A stretch of DNA of 64,000 bases from Bacillota bacterium (lineage in GTDB: Bacteria > Bacillota > Sulfobacillia > RBS10-35 > JAJYVN01). The notes under the pieces were generated by a model that saw nothing but the letters and a program-made list of their open reading frames with translations, was not told where the DNA came from and searched no databases. Both the position numbers and the translations under genes were made by a program. The stretch lies in NCBI GenBank assembly GCA_021806565.1, contig JAJZXK010000003.1, positions 18,512 to 82,511 of the forward strand. Reading direction: 5' to 3'. Positions 63,011 to 64,000 of the stretch are shown piece after piece; position 1 is the first letter of the stretch, and each line of letters starts with the position of its first letter.

Positions 63011-63778
63011 TCAGCCGCGCAGGATGGCCAGGGCCGACCGCACCGCCGCCGCCGATTGCTCGGCACCCTGGCGCGGACGGAACTCCATACCGGCCCAGCC
63101 GTCGAACCCCGCATCGCCAATGGCCGCCGCCACGTTGCCGTAGGCGATCTCCCCGGTGCCGGGCTCGTAGCGGCCCGGAACGTCGGCGAGGTGGAAGTAG
63201 CCGATCGCGTCGATGTGCCGCCGCAGCGTGGCGATCAGATTCCCCTCCATGATCTGCATGTGGTAGATGTCATAGAGGACCCGCACCGCCGGCGACCCGA
63301 CCGCTTCCACCACCCGCACGGCCGTCTCGGTGCGATCCAGAAAATAGCCGGCGTGGTCCACCAGCGTATTGAGCAGTTCCACATTCAACCGCACGCCGGC
63401 CGCCTCCGCCGCCGGCGCGACGGCGCTCAGGGCGGCCACCACCGACGCCTCCTGCGCGTCCAGCGCGAGATCCTTGACCACATTGCCGGTGGTCACGATG
63501 ACGTGGCGCACCCCCTCCTGGCCGGCGACGGCGATCGCTTGGCGCAGCGCCGCCTCGGCGTCCGCCCTGCGCTGCGGATCCGTCAGCGGCGCCCCGCAGG
63601 CGAAGGTCGCGACCTCCAGGCCGAGCGCGCGGGCCCGCCGGCAGACCGCGCCCACGTCCTTGCCCCCGACACCCCAAAACTCCACCCCGTCGGCTCCGGC
63701 GGCCGCGGCGGCGTCCACGCGATCGATGAACGGTAGATTGGTGAACAGCATCTCGATGCAGGCCGAAAAGCGCAGCAC
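63011..63778 (-). CDS. Hydroxypyruvate isomerase-like TIM-barrel protein
   Basis: About 255 residues. GTG 63778 has GGGAGG 10 nt upstream; ATG 63787 touches the ribosome site and is less likely. The Hyi/OtnI-like pattern is clear: FSACIEMLFTNLPFIDRVDA, ADGVEFWGVGGKDV, VELLNTLVDHAGYFLD, VLYDIYHMQIMEGNLIATLR, GYFHLADVPGRYEPGTGEI and WAGMEFRP. The Glu, Asp, His and Glu metal ligands are in place. It isomerises hydroxypyruvate/tartronate semialdehyde or a related ketose. The aldo/keto reductase gene follows after 75 nt. Confidence 0.88.
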   Translation of the reverse strand: MLRFSACIEMLFTNLPFIDRVDAAAAAGADGVEFWGVGGKDVGAVCRRARALGLEVATFACGAPLTDPQRRADAEAALRQAIAVAGQEGVRHVIVTTGNVVKDLALDAQEASVVAALSAVAPAAEAAGVRLNVELLNTLVDHAGYFLDRTETAVRVVEAVGSPAVRVLYDIYHMQIMEGNLIATLRRHIDAIGYFHLADVPGRYEPGTGEIAYGNVAAAIGDAGFDGWAGMEFRPRQGAEQSAAAVRSALAILRG

Positions 63779-63883
63779 CCGGACCATCCCTCCCGCGGAC
63801 GGGACGTCGCCCGCCACGGCTGCGCAGTTTGACGGCCGCACAAGCGGTCCTGCCGACGGCGCACCGGCGCCGGGGAGTCATGA

Positions 63884-63904
63884 CCCCACGGCTAAAGCCG
63901 GGGG
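63884..63904 (-). repeat. TnpB right-end hairpin
   Basis: CCCCCGGC-TTTA-GCCGTGGGG (minus strand) is a 3+4 bp interrupted stem located 9-30 nt after the TnpB stop codon. It differs from the hairpin at 17374-17400 only in the loop. It corresponds to the right end, and probably to the 3' scaffold of the TnpB guide RNA. Confidence 0.55.
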
Positions 63905-63912
63905 CTTGCCAA

Positions 63913-64000
63913 TCACCCCGCTTGCGCGGGCGTGGCGTGCGGACGCATGACGGCGCCCCGGCGACCGATGTTGATCGCCGCGATGTGGTCTGCTGGCCCA
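63913..64000 (-). CDS. TnpB (RNA-guided nuclease of IS200/IS605 or IS607), C-terminal fragment
   Basis: The gene enters from the right edge. The last 29 codons read ADHIAAINIGRRGAVMRPHA, then TPAQAG and stop. ADxxAAxNI with the RRG tail is the C-terminal RuvC-III Asp region plus tail that follows the zinc ribbon in TnpB. The rest lies outside the window. Whether the gene is intact cannot be judged here. A right-end hairpin follows at 63884-63904. Confidence 0.7.
   Translation of the reverse strand, partial: GPADHIAAINIGRRGAVMRPHATPAQAG

Noticed and set aside
62078-63736. 552-codon plus-strand frame
   Set aside because: Antisense across the aldo/keto reductase and Hyi-like genes; shadow frame.

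Overview
The window is GC-rich (about 70 percent by eye), densely coded DNA from a Gram-positive-type bacterium. Pointers are an LPXTG-anchored surface protein, an RqcH/NFACT ribosome-rescue factor, a FapA-like DUF342 protein, an FmdB zinc ribbon, a UDP-sulfoquinovose synthase with its sulfoquinovosyltransferase, and frequent GTG/TTG starts behind GGAGG-like ribosome sites. A GC-rich Bacillota lineage (Sulfobacillus/Thermaerobacter-like) is my best inference; no rRNA or other marker settles it.

Layout. 0-6.7 kb: a cyclase fragment, a phosphatase, an IscA-like protein, a TnpB relic, an MFS sugar transporter, a TIM-barrel isomerase and a GT87 membrane glycosyltransferase with a long extra C-terminal domain. 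6.9-16.8 kb (minus strand): a co-directional carbohydrate or aminosugar-type cluster of asparagine synthase, DegT aminotransferase, ceramidase-like hydrolase, TatA, two Gfo/Idh/MocA oxidoreductases and a DUF6807 protein. The asparagine synthase gene is split by a 1.7-kb insert that carries a HEPN-MNT toxin-antitoxin pair and is flanked by a 9-bp direct repeat. 17-18.1 kb: FmdB, a large composite palindrome and an IS607 relic. 18.2-25.6 kb: glucose-type dehydrogenase, ABC exporter plus DUF1854 pair, GtrA, and the sulfolipid genes sqdX and sqdB. 25.9-37 kb: histidine kinase with a small leader ORF, RqcH, FapA-like protein, a membrane GGDEF-EAL protein with degraded active sites, an adenine methylase, a DHH phosphoesterase and an acyl-ACP desaturase. 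37.5-41.4 kb: globin, then cysC, sulfite reductase and cysH behind a clear promoter and dyad operator. 41.5-52.5 kb: accessory region with an IS607 left-end relic, solute-binding lipoprotein, PhyH-like protein, RNA methyltransferase, a surface protein and a GH99-like lipoprotein that share a module, a GH42-like glycosidase and an IS21 relic. 52.7-64 kb: VapBC, pyrE and pyrC, PfpI, purU, a PAS-GGDEF-EAL protein, two double-UPF0145 proteins, an aldo/keto reductase, a hydroxypyruvate-isomerase-like protein and the end of a TnpB gene.

How the genes fit together. The cys operon supplies sulfite, which SqdB combines with UDP-glucose to make UDP-sulfoquinovose; SqdX would transfer this to diacylglycerol to give sulfolipid. 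Scattered oxidoreductases, isomerases, glycosidases and a binding protein suggest scavenging of oxidised or amino sugars. Transposon relics (IS200/IS605 or IS607 TnpB ends, IS607, IS21) sit at the edges of functional blocks and probably mark acquisition or rearrangement points.
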